Shown here piece after piece: positions 9,306-18,841 of a stretch of DNA of 35,769 bases. Numbering within the stretch: position 1 is the first letter of the stretch; every line of letters begins with the position of its first letter. This DNA comes from Chara braunii (Eukaryota > Streptophyta > Charophyceae > Charales > Characeae). A model generated the notes under the pieces. The model worked only from the letters and a program-made list of their open reading frames with translations, was not told the origin of the DNA and ran no database searches. Position numbers and translations under genes: made by a program. The stretch covers positions 1,920,837 to 1,956,605 of the forward strand of contig BFEA01000212.1 of assembly GCA_003427395.1 (NCBI GenBank), read 5' to 3'.

Positions 9306-10730
9306 CCCCTCTGGGCGTGTAACAGAAAGACAGTGAGATAGAAAAGGAGAAGGAGAAAGTGGAGAGGAGGAAAGAGAAAGGGAGGAGAGGAGAAAGATCG
9401 GACAAAGATGGAAAGGAGAATGGAGAAGCAGAAAGGAGATGGGGAAGAAGAAAATGGAGAAAGAGGAATTGGAGAGGAAGAGAGGAGGTAGAGAGAAGGG
9501 AGAGAGGAGGAGGAAGATGACGAGGGGTGATGATAATGATGATAATGTGTGGGCACATACCTTGTATTGGTGGCGATCTGCTTTTGGGCGACATCCACGA
9601 GTACCTCGGGTTGCATGAGCCCTCCGAAGGGGGCCTTGCCAACATGCATATGTTCTGGGCTAAGGACCCAACAAGCCTCGTGCCCGCCCTAAGTGAAGGC
9701 GGGGCGGACCTGTGACCGCCCTAAGAAAAGGCTGGTCAGGATATCGGCAAACAGGTTTTTCTTTCAGCATTTTGTAAAGCAGGAATTCGGCAGTTACAGC
9801 ACACCGGTCGGTTGGGATGCGGCGTGGGGCCAGACTCCTGCGTGAAGCAATTGAGCCCAGGGCCCCAGTTGATTAAGCCCTGGGCACAGGCCAGACAACG
9901 CCGACACATCACACATCAGACGATGGCCAATCAGAAAGCAGCATTGACGTAGTCAAGCCCGGACATACAAATGGGATATCGAGAAGGATCTGCATCTGGA
10001 TGGTAGCTCAGGCATGAGGGCCACTTCCTGGGCCACGCTAGGGTGGGCCTCGACGGAGCTACCGGGACACTGGCACAGGATCGATACAGGCCACCCACAC
10101 GCAAACACTGACATATAGGCAGAAGTGGCAAGTGAGCAGGGATCTTTGGCCAATGAAGGCATTGTCGGCAAGCTGCGCTAATGAGAACTGCTCCGCTGTG
10201 TGAAGTTGCGCTGGGCAAGGGAAGCAAGCTAACATTACTGCTCTGGATCGCTGCCTGGCACAGAACGCTGGCAGCCATAGCCAGGCTGACCAAGGGCACA
10301 AAGAAGGTGGTTCTTCATAGGTGAAGGGCGCCGTGTGGGTTATCAAGGGAGAGTGTGGGTAACGAGGCGAGACGTGCTTGGATGGAGAGGGGGTTGGCAT
10401 TGGTGTGAACATCTTCACTCGCTGGTCGTCAAGTTGTCTGATTGCTTCCATGTTGTAGTGTAGGATTAGGCTGTAGAGCAGAATAGGGCGCCAGGCGCCA
10501 TTCAAGAGTGAGAGCTACATTGGGTTATGCTGTTGGTGTTGTCCGATTGGGCTTGGGCATTAACTCACGATTCCGCTGTGCAACTCTCAAAAGGATGGTT
10601 GCTCGGTTCCATTGTGCCAACTGCTCTCGCTTTGACTACTTTGACTTCAGTGTGATTTGCAATTTGGACTTCCATGCTTTGCCCACATTCATGTTTTTAC
10701 ATTTTACTATCATTATTTCTATTATTGTCA

Positions 10731-10734
<4 letters not shown>

Positions 10735-10767
<33 letters not shown>

Positions 10768-10797
10768 GAAGTAGTAGTAGTAGTAGTAGTAGTACTA
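10735..10797. repeat. (ATT)n and (AGT)n microsatellites
   Basis: An ATT run is followed directly by an AGT run. The counterpart at about 33838-33880 in the 3' LTR is shorter, as expected for slippage. The surrounding LTR sequence (about 9640-12280) shows no convincing plus-strand gene. Confidence 0.9.
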
Positions 10798-11732
10798 GTA
10801 CTATTTTGTAATCAGACTCTTCTCCCTCACACTTTCATGTATGTAAAAGCGGCATGACGAACTGGGGACACTGCGCCCACACAACTCTCTGTTCGCATAC
10901 ACAAGCTCGCCCTGGGTGCAACACGCACACAACACTTTGCATATTTGTACAGACACACTACGTCTACACGGAGTCAAGGCTAATAGGCGGACAGACCAAC
11001 AGCCAGCGAACGAACAGACTGAACGGACAGACAGGACATACAGGCGGCTTTGGACAACAAACTGACAAACAGACAGAATACACAGGCAAGGCGCACGGAT
11101 TGAACGAACACTGATGCATTGACTCAACGAAGAGAGATACTGAAGGGAAGAAAAGGAAAGAAGGGAAAATAAAGGAGGGAGAGTGGGGATGAAGCGAGGG
11201 AGGCGGGAAGAGCAACGGAGGAGGATCTAATTATAGGCACCTCTGCCTTCCCGTTCATCTGATGGTTTTCTTTCAAAGTCGTTCAGAAAACGTTGATAGA
11301 ATATCGCCACTATTATTATTATTGTTATAATTATTTTTATTTTAATATGTTCTTTGTTGTTATTGTTTGCTTACCGTCATTGTTATTTTGTACTGCTATT
11401 ATTAGAACATCGTAGGGACGGGGAGAGTCAGACATAAATGAATGCGAGACATTGGAGAGTACAAAGACAATCTCACGTATGATGGTGCCTACCTCCTCCG
11501 TCCTCCTCCGTCCTTATCTCTGTTCGATCTTCTCAGGCATCTGCCTTTCGGCTATGAGTGTCTAATGGTGTATTTCCACTTAAAATGATCCCGATTTTGC
11601 TAACTTTAAAGGTCAGACAATCAGCTGCGTAAATTAGACATGATCAATAGAACAGTGCAATTGCGGGAGCTCTGCTGGAGTTCAGGCGGAACTCTGGAGG
11701 CAGGGAACAATGAGGTACGTACGCTTTGACGT

Positions 11733-11759
11733 AAAACCCTAAAACCCTAAACCCTAAAT
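11733..11759. promoter_or_regulatory. Plant-type telomere repeats / telo-box
   Basis: AAAACCCTAAAACCCTAAA followed by one more CCCTAAA. It matches the plant telomere unit and the telo-box element bound by Myb-type telomere proteins in plant promoters. It is conserved at 34813-34839 in the 3' LTR, so it travels with the element and is not a telomere scar here. Confidence 0.6.
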
Positions 11760-12279
11760 CTGTAACTCTTAGGCAAATACCTATGATTACGTTAGCAATA
11801 AAGAGTACGTTAAGTTGGGGGTCCTTCGGGCTAAAACCTGAGGGCAAGGAGACAATTAGTAATGCTTGGATAAAGGGGAAGAAGCATGATCTGTCAAGGG
11901 GATGTCTACATGACATTAGCAAAGACAAGAAATAACCGGGTCGTTATCCCACTATGTGAATGTTTATGATGGACGGAAGAGGGATGTACATCCGACAATA
12001 CTCCTCGCTTAAAAGGTCATCTGACCAGGAGAGTAAAGAGTTGGGGGATCATGAGAATGTGGTCGAGGTGTGAGTGACAAAACCTTGTGGTATAATGGAT
12101 TGACTCAACTAATCTTAACCAATAACTAACCCTGACCTATGTGCAAGAGGGATTCAGACTAACTCAGCTTTGGATCAACCAGATGGATTTAGGACATGAG
12201 GTACAAGTCTCGTGCAACCCTCCTACGTGATCCTAAAGACTTTCCGTATGGTTCAAGTGTTGGGGCAGGCGTCAATCTA

Positions 12280-13018
12280 CATCTATATCTATATATGTTT
12301 ACTAGGCGATCGAGAGGAGTGAGGCTCTATGAAGCCTGCCTCATCGCCATATCTATATATGTATACTAGGCGATCGAGAGGAGCGAGGCTCTATNNNNNN
12401 NNNNNNNNNNNNNNNNNNNNNNNNNNNNNNNNNNNNNNNNNNNNNNNNNNNNNNNNNNNNNNNNNNNNNNNNNNNNNNNNNNNNNNNNNNNNNNNNNNNN
12501 NNNNNNNNNNNNNNNNNNNNNNNNNNNNNNNNNNNNNNNNNNNNNNNNNNNNNNNNNNNNNNNNNNNNNNNNNNNNNNNNNNNNNNNNNNNNNNNNNNNN
12601 NNNNNNNNNNNNNNNNNNNNNNNNNNNNNNNNNNNNNNNNNNNNNNNNNNNNNNNNNNNNNNNNNNNNNNNNNNNNNNNNNNNNNNNNNNNNNNNNNNNN
12701 NNNNNNNNNNNNNNNNNNNNNNNNNNNNNCATCGCCATATATCTATCTCTCTCTCTCTATATATATATTAGGCGATCGAGATGAGCGAGGCTCTATGAAG
12801 CCTGCCTCATCGCCATATATCTATTTATATATAAGTATACTAGGTGATCGAGAGAAGCGAGGTTCTATGAAGTCTGTCTCATCGCCATATATCTATTTAT
12901 ATATAAGTATATTAGGCGATCGAGAGAAGCGAAGCTCTAAGAAGCCTGCCTCATCGCCACATCTATATAAATATTAGACGATCGAGAGAAGCGAGGTTCT
13001 AAAGAGTCTGCCTCATCG
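12280..13018. repeat. Tandem array of hairpin-forming units at the LTR tail
   Basis: Units of about 63-73 bp alternate a conserved core of about 44 bases (GGCGATCGAGAGGAGCGAGG to CTCATCGCC) with an AT-rich spacer of ATCTATATAT type. The core folds: GGCGAT pairs with ATCGCC at the ends, and AGGCT pairs with AGCCT around a six-base loop. Later units are more diverged. The array is interrupted by the gap of N and continues in the 3' LTR from about 35360. Confidence 0.85.
12395..12729. other. Assembly gap (335 N)
   Basis: An unsequenced run inside the tandem hairpin array, where assembly would be expected to fail. The real length is unknown. Confidence 0.99.
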
Positions 13019-14567
13019 AAATAATAACTTATTCTCTCCATGCCAGATACCGACAAAGTTTGAATGTATCTTGATCAATCCACTGCCAGATGCCTGTTTC
13101 CATATAACTAATTGAACCGATTGCTAACTTGCTGATTTCAGTGAGGAAGGATAAGTGAGATCTTGACTCAGAAAGACTTATCAACCTTGAGATTCTGAAT
13201 TGATCTCTATCATATGATTTCCTTTCTGAATTGAATGAATGGTATTGCTTTAGGTCATTATGGACATGGGGCTCATAATTAACTTTTAAGAGGGAAGAAA
13301 CATGGTGGAACCGTTGGGACAAAAAGACTGGGAATGAATTTTGTTCATTACTTAGACCAATCAAGCGAGCGAATTGATAGAGAGGGTAGGAGTTAGGCAG
13401 TAGGTCGACGGTGAGCACCAAACATTGGGTCCCAAGGCTAGAAGGGGTCTTCTAGATCCTAACGTCGAAGAAAAGACATTAACATTCTTTTGACTGTGTT
13501 GTGTCTACGGGGTTCAGCGCTCTTGGAGGAACTACGGAAGAAATCCGTAAGGGAACTATAAATTTTGTTATCATTGGATAACAGGTCGGTAGAACTCCGA
13601 CTCAACTTCCACCATGGTTTGATACCCACACCTAAAACAAGACCTAAGAAAGGAACAAATGAATCTTCCCTTGTATCTATGCCTAAAATTGTCAAAATCA
13701 CACTCGGAGATCTTTGAAAATGTGAAAGGCTGGGGTAAAAGGGGTCAGGATTAGGAAGGAATGTTGTCTTCAAGGTTTTGGGGTGTAAAAGACTTGCTTT
13801 GAATAGAATTAAGGTTGACTCTTGTAGCGCATTTTGTGTCTGCGTCTGTATGCTTGTATGTGGTTTCCTGCATCTGTACAGGTGTTGGACATCTGTGCTA
13901 TCTTCTAAACCTTGAGATCATCTGGGATATTCAGACAAGGGCACCGCAATCGTGAAAGTGAGGTTCACCGCTCATTCAGCTCCCTTGATTTATATATATA
14001 TATCTGTGAGTAAGATCGTAGGTTGGTCGGTGCCTAGGAAATCATTTATCTGGGACTTCTTTAAAAAAATGGGAGATTACTAAGGGGCTTGACTCTGGCA
14101 TTTTCATAAGGTCAACCAAGAAAACATAGAGTCATGGTTAGCTAAGCGTGGAAGAATGTCCGAAAAAGTCGACCTGATTAGGTAGTAGGTCCGGGGAATT
14201 AACACCTCGGGGCACGACATACGGGTCAGTCTTAAGGCGTTCTACCGCGAGTATGCCTATGTTACGGCGATCGAGAAAATGCCCTCAGCTGGCCTACCTC
14301 TGCGACTGCATGTAAAAGCCTTCGCACGTGGGACAGTAGCTCAACAGGGATACGCCCACCTAAGGGATGGTGACAGCTCCCGCAGGTGGAGGTATGTTGT
14401 ACCTCGCGGGACCCTAACCTATCGTAGGGAGTCGCGAGAGGTATAGCACGCGCGCACGGTCAAAGTTGGTATTGCGTAAAGTGACAAAGAGACTCCTGCG
14501 TGACACGACCGTGACGTCCGACACAAAAACTACTTTGCGTCTGGGTGTGGGACCGACACGCGCGACA
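13019..14567. other. Distal part of the 5' LTR, no gene seen
   Basis: Unique-looking sequence between the hairpin array and the inferred LTR end. Minus-strand ORFs at 13029-13421 and 13459-13773 lack motifs and biased composition, and I do not support them. A short AT run lies near 13991-14005. The corresponding part of the 3' LTR is outside the window, so membership in the LTR rests on the inferred end at 14567. Confidence 0.45.
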
Positions 14568-14569
14568 GG

Positions 14570-14589
14570 TGGCGCTATTGCCGGGGATC
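14570..14589 (+). other. Primer-binding site
   Basis: TGGCGCTATTGCCGGGGATC begins two bases after the inferred LTR end CGACA. It closely resembles the TGGCGCCGTTGCCGGGGA type of primer-binding site known from plant Ty3/gypsy elements. TGG is expected because it pairs with the CCA end of the primer tRNA. I do not name the tRNA. Confidence 0.65.
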
Positions 14590-14807
14590 TCGCTTCTAGC
14601 CGAGGTCCTTAGTGAACGAACTCGGGTAAGGCAAGATCCTGGTAGAACGACAATCATTAAAAATTGGAAATTGGCTAAGATTTTAAGCAGAATACGGTAA
14701 CTTGGGTAGCTGGTGACGAGTAGTTGTTCCAAACAAATCAGTGTGTAAGATAGAGACTAAATAATACATAAGTACAATTGCCCTACTTATAATTAAAGTT
14801 AACAGAT

Positions 14808-15305
14808 ATGGCACCTAAAGGCCGTGGGACCGGTACTGGTAGAGGAAGAGGCGGCAGACAGGGAAAGGCGCCTGAAAGGCCTATGGACTTGACCAGAGAA
14901 AGTGAGGAGTGGAGAGAAGATGATGAAGGACTAGAAGAGAAGGACGAAGGATTGAGGCCAAGAAGGTATCGGGAGGAGAGGCGCATGCATACCCCACACC
15001 CTGAGGAAATGGCTTATTATTCATATAGGTACGCAAAGCGTTACGGAGAATCTCCACCATGCTTCGAGCCGCCTAGTCGCCCGCATCATAGCCCTTACCC
15101 ACTGTCTCAAGAGAGACAGCTGACCGTCCTTCCCCTGCCTCACCAACAAGGGCCCCACGAGATACCACGTGTACCTGATCCCCCTGTGGTTTCGCAGTCT
15201 GCGTCACCTGATAGAAAGATGTGCATATCGCTCTTAATGTTTATATTATGTCAAATAGAGATCTGTCAGTTAATATCTTACTTATTGTATAAGAAGACTA
15301 TATAA
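14808..15305 (+). CDS. Basic RG-rich ORF at the start of the internal region
   Basis: An open frame of 165 codons with the first ATG after the primer-binding site. The N-terminus is rich in Gly and Arg (MAPKGRGTGTGRGRGGRQG), then an acidic/basic mixed stretch (about residues 25-60), then a proline-rich part to about residue 135. The last 25 or so residues are hydrophobic and AT-rich in codons, unlike the rest, and may be read-through into an intron or leader. RGG-like N-termini can bind RNA. It may be the first exon or N-terminal part of the following ORFs, but I found no consensus donor at its end. No family is recognised. Confidence 0.45.
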   Translation: MAPKGRGTGTGRGRGGRQGKAPERPMDLTRESEEWREDDEGLEEKDEGLRPRRYREERRMHTPHPEEMAYYSYRYAKRYGESPPCFEPPSRPHHSPYPLSQERQLTVLPLPHQQGPHEIPRVPDPPVVSQSASPDRKMCISLLMFILCQIEICQLISYLLYKKTI

Positions 15306-15484
15306 GCGTCCAAAAGGGTTGGAAAAGTTCGCAAAATAAAACGAAAAACTAGTCAGATCTTGGAGTCGAAAGTCTGCTAGCTAAATAAAAAGGGTGTGGG
15401 TTGGATTGTGTTTTGTGGTAGGTCGAGTGTACCGACAAACAGAGGATGGTTTCTGCCTGATATCAAATCACGATCAGGGAACCC

Positions 15485-16105
15485 ATGCAAATGAGGCATG
15501 GCCTTATGATGAATCTACCAAGTCGCCACGAGGAGAATGAAGAGACGGGATATTGTTGGGGGACTTCTATAGAGGAACAAGCCTTCATCTGGATTGAGTC
15601 TAGATGGGTTAAAGGCGAGAATTGTGCGGTAGAAGGGGTTACATTGTATCTCTCATCGGAAAAATTGCAAGCTATCATAATAAATTTAGTCTTAGGAATT
15701 GATCGATCTTTTTCCAGACTACTATGGATAGCAGAATCAGCGCTCGAATTTAGAAGACGAGATGCAAGTCTGAATGAATTTGAGAGTGTTATAGGAACTG
15801 TGAGGGTAAGAAGGGCTAGCGAATTTCTTTCGCCAGCAGCGTATCTAAGAGGAACCCTTCCTATGTTCATCATAAATGCGGCCTTCAGAGGGAGGTCTCG
15901 AGTAGAAAGAGTTGCGGAAGTCGCAATGGCGATACCTGAAAGAGAGTATCACGCGTCTACCCCTTTGTTGGTGTACTACTTATACCTAGAGATAGGGCAA
16001 ATGATTGAAGGTAGGGATCCGCATGACATACCACCACGAGTCGACTCGTATGCACGTCAACACGATTGGGCAAATATGCATGTCTATAGGGAGGAACTGA
16101 AGTAG
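15485..16105 (+). CDS. Accessory ORF 1 of a tandem related pair, unknown function
   Basis: 206 uninterrupted codons between the primer-binding site and gag. Landmarks are MNLPSRHEENEE near the start, then FIWIESRW, VTLYLS, a middle region with ASEFLSPAAYLRGTLPMFII, and a C-terminal YYLYLEIGQ. The following ORF repeats all of these in order: FLWIETGW, VTLYLP, AAEFVYPTRYIKATIPSFII and YRLYLEMRP. The pair therefore arose by duplication. No catalytic motif, zinc finger or membrane segment is evident. The real start could be the later ATG in MMNLPS, which aligns better with the second copy. Some plant Tat/Ogre elements carry an unexplained ORF before gag; whether this is related needs a profile search. 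Confidence 0.6.
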   Translation: MQMRHGLMMNLPSRHEENEETGYCWGTSIEEQAFIWIESRWVKGENCAVEGVTLYLSSEKLQAIIINLVLGIDRSFSRLLWIAESALEFRRRDASLNEFESVIGTVRVRRASEFLSPAAYLRGTLPMFIINAAFRGRSRVERVAEVAMAIPEREYHASTPLLVYYLYLEIGQMIEGRDPHDIPPRVDSYARQHDWANMHVYREELK

Positions 16106-16263
16106 AGGATCCTCGATCAAATACCATAAGGGGAATGGGGTACTTAGGAAAAACTGAGGGTAGCAAAATTATTAAGAAATAAAAATAAAGTATGCCAAGG
16201 AAGATTGAGCAGTTACTAAAGAGGGAAAGGTTCTTTCTTTGATTGTTGTAACATGGGTACCGG

Positions 16264-17004
16264 ATGGCTCCTCTAATGTGGTTCGCTGATCGGAGCTTTC
16301 TGATCAACCTGCCAAAGTCAAAGGAAGGAGGGGTCGAAATGACACTGCCAAGGAGGACAATAGATGTGGAGGAAGAAATGGACTCATGGTGTGGGATACC
16401 GCTAGGGCAAGAAACCTTCCTTTGGATAGAGACCGGATGGACTTCAAGAGACAGACGTGCAATAGTTAAGGTGACCCTTTATCTACCAGCCCTTCTCTAG
16501 AGGGCGCACGTGATCGACCTCGCGATAGGGGAAAGCCGCCCCATCTCTAAGTATGTTCTGACGACCGGAATGACCCTTGATGCGTTTTCTAGAAGGATGT
16601 ACTGGGGAGAAGAAGAGGAGGTTATAAAATCGATCGAAGCAAAGTGGGCCGCCGAATTCGTGTATCCGACAAGGTACATTAAGGCCACAATTCCGAGCTT
16701 CATAATTGATGAAGCATTTTGGGGAATTGAGAATGTGGAACGAGCAGTACTCGCAGCCCAATCGGTTCCAGAGATGGACTTCGAGTTCGAGGCATCAGAA
16801 GTTGTTTATCGTCTATACTTAGAAATGAGACCAAAATTAAAGGGAAAGGATTTCTATAACATACTGTGCGTGGTAAACACGTACCTACGTATCTATCGTT
16901 TGGAAGATCTCTCGACCTACTGGCGCAATCTCTGTCGGGAGGCGTGTATCGACGAATTTATAGATAACATCCCTTCTTTATTTGGAATGATTAGAAGTTT
17001 CTAG
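16264..17004 (+). pseudogene. Accessory ORF 2 of the tandem pair, one in-frame stop
   Basis: The same frame runs from 16264 to 17004 with a single TAG at 16498-16500, just after VTLYLPALL. Similarity with the preceding ORF starts near 16335 (EMTLPRR) and continues past the stop, so the stop is a lesion or a readthrough site, not a gene boundary. The C-terminal half (16501-17004) is intact and acidic, with AAEFVYPTRYIKATIPSFII in the middle and YRLYLEM later. Divergence from its partner is high at protein level while the pattern of aromatic and charged residues is kept. This suggests an old duplication maintained for some time. Function unknown. It ends 200 bases before gag. Confidence 0.55.
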
Positions 17005-17203
17005 CACGGGGATTGGGTGCATTTGGGAGAAATACTCCGTTAAAAGAAAAGGGGGTATAAGGTCACATAGAATAGAAGATATTGAGAAGGAAGGGCAAAG
17101 GAAATGTCAAAGACAGTGACAAAAGGTGGTGGATCAAATGGTCGTTTGTGTGTCTTAACAGGGTCTACAGTCTAGCAGGAACCGGGAAAGAAAAGGGGAA
17201 AAG

Positions 17204-18841
17204 ATGAGCGATGTCAGCGTCAATGGAGGACCGCTAATCACCACGGCGGAAATCGTTAAGTTACTAGAGAAGAGAACGATAAAGAGTTCTAACCTACCAA
17301 GAATAAACATCTTCCCTTTCAAGGGGGATAGGGTGACTCATTTGTTAGAACTACTCGAGCAGATCTTCAACCAGTTGACCCCAGCCGAGAAGTTTACCCC
17401 GTTGTACGAATACGTGTGGTAGGAATGCACATTTGATGTGGAAGAGGAAGTGAGAAAGGCCAACAATGATTAGGCTGAGTTTAAAAAGGGCATGCAAAAA
17501 AAGTTTAAGCTATGAGATGGCTTGCTCACGATTGACCATCTCTACAACATGAACAGAGATGATTTCACCACGATTAAGGCATTCGCAAACACGTTCGAAA
17601 AGACAGCCGAGAGGGTCCCAGGATTGTCTGAAGAAATGCAATGCGTCATATTCCTAGGGAAATTATCTGGCTATGAGGCGATGGAGCTAACTCGAGGAGG
17701 AGCCGCAAGGAGGAAGACAACCTGGGAAACCATAAAAAAAAATATTGTAGCTGGAGACATGGATCAGGTATTTCACCACCAGATCAAGGTTGAACGAAAG
17801 AAAAGAAAGGCGGTTGGGACAATCCAAGGAACGAATAGTGTACTTGGAGGAGTGTTAAGCGATATGGCAAACAAAATAAAGGAACTTAAGGAAAGAGTGA
17901 CACCAGCGAAAGTACTAATAGTGACGCAGCCATCAGGGAAAAGAAGGAAGGAAGAAGAAGATGGAGAAGAAGAGGTCGAGGAAGGAGAACTAGAAAGAAC
18001 GGTCAAACTGACAAAGTATCAGAGGAAGGCTAAGAATATCGCTATCGGAGGACAAGGCTCGGGAAAAGGGCAGGTTACTCAGCAAGCAATAGTCCAGTAT
18101 GGGCAAGAGACGTCGACAAGCACGGCTCAGTATGGACAATGGCCCGTCGGTCCGCCTATGGGAGCATGGCCTGGGTATTTCCCGATAGGGCCATGACCGC
18201 CACAGGGTTCGTATCCTATGTTGCCCCAAAACCAGAATCTGGGAGGGGACCAAAGCGCAGGGCAGAATCAACAAAACCAACCAGGGTCGAGTCGCCAAGG
18301 AGGCCAAAACCAGAACAGGTCCCAAGGACAAGGGCAAGGACGAGGGCGAGGTAGGATCGCTGGAAGAAATCAGGGACCAGGGGAACAAGGAGCAGGAAAT
18401 AGAGGGAGTGGGTATCAAGGTGGAAATTGGGGACATCCCCAAGGGGATGCAAATCCGGTAGGGCAAGAATATCAGCAAGGGTATGGTCGTGGTTACGACC
18501 AAAGCTACGGAAAAGGGTTTGGTAAAGGAAATGGACAGTGGAACGGACAGGGTTATGGCAGAGGATGGATAGATTACAGTGAATGCACTTGCACCCATTG
18601 TGGGATCAAAGGACACACGGTAAAATGATGTCACGTCAGGAAGTTTGACGAACGCGATGGACTCATAACATCAAACATAGATGACGAGGTATTTGACAGA
18701 ACAGAAAGGGTGATCGATCATGAAATTCCAAGAGGCACTAGAGAAAAGGTCGTTCGCGTAGCCGCGCTAGGTCCCAACGCCCCTGGATGTTCAGAATGTG
18801 GCAAGAAAAGGAAGGACCGGTCGTACGAGTGGAAGATGTAA
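17204..18841 (+). pseudogene. gag: Gag polyprotein with CCHC zinc knuckle, several stops
   Basis: All parts lie in frame 2. The capsid-like portion starts at MSDVSVNGG and includes IFPFKGDRV and later LTIDHLYNMNRDDFTTIKAF and FLGKLSGYEAM, the usual pattern of Ty3/gypsy capsid sequences. A Lys/Glu-rich linker (about 17790-18010) is followed by a Gln/Gly/Asn/Arg-rich region (18218-18580). The nucleocapsid knuckle is CTHCGIKGHTVK, then a stop, then C (18590-18631): CX2CX4HX4C with a TGA where a tryptophan would be natural. Other stops are TAG at 17420 and near 17471, TGA near 17513 and TGA at 18194. The frame then runs to TAA at 18839. Gag packages the RNA into virus-like particles; this copy cannot do so unaided. 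Confidence 0.75.

Larger units (their letters stand above)
7605..9610 (-). other. Chain of antisense exon-like blocks in the 5' LTR
   Basis: In minus-strand order the blocks are A (9610-9561), B (8416-8380, 37 nt), C (8166-8117, 50 nt), C' (7941-7892, 50 nt) and E (7714-7605, 110 nt). Donors are AAG|GTATGT after A, CAG|GTAAGC after B, CAG|GTAAGT after C and C', and CAG|GTAGGT after E. Acceptors ending in AG precede B, C, C' and E. Phases fit: A ends two bases into a codon that B completes, B then reads YLEDEAGAMALQ, and C continues in frame as ESCAKPAAAYDDLLHA. C' encodes the same sixteen residues. E is open in the frame continuing from C'. I do not recognise the protein. It could be a captured host gene fragment or the coding part of another element nested in the LTR. 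A has lost its acceptor here but not in the 3' LTR. Confidence 0.55.
5912..14567 (+). repeat. 5' LTR (about 8.7 kb, inferred end)
   Basis: The start is fixed by the onset of similarity with the second copy and by the TG dinucleotide. Direct similarity with the 3' copy can be followed to the terminal hairpin array (about 12280-13018). Beyond that the partner lies outside the window. The end at 14567 is inferred because the LTR would finish in CGACA, the exact complement of its TGTCG start, and a primer-binding site follows two bases later. An alternative end is CCGACA at 14553-14558, which would match six terminal bases but leave 11 bases before the primer site. The LTR includes a 335-base gap of N, so its true length is not exact. 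Confidence 0.65.

Noticed and set aside
9034-9341. ORFs of 102-123 codons over the 101-bp repeats
   Set aside because: The products are periodic translations of the tandem repeat in several frames.
12329-12784. ORFs across the N gap and the tandem array
   Set aside because: Gap bases and repeat units produce the open frame; there is no independent coding evidence.
12280-13018. CRISPR-like appearance of regularly spaced repeats
   Set aside because: Spacers are AT-rich and similar to each other, the context is a eukaryotic retrotransposon, and no cas gene is present. It is a satellite-like array inside an LTR.
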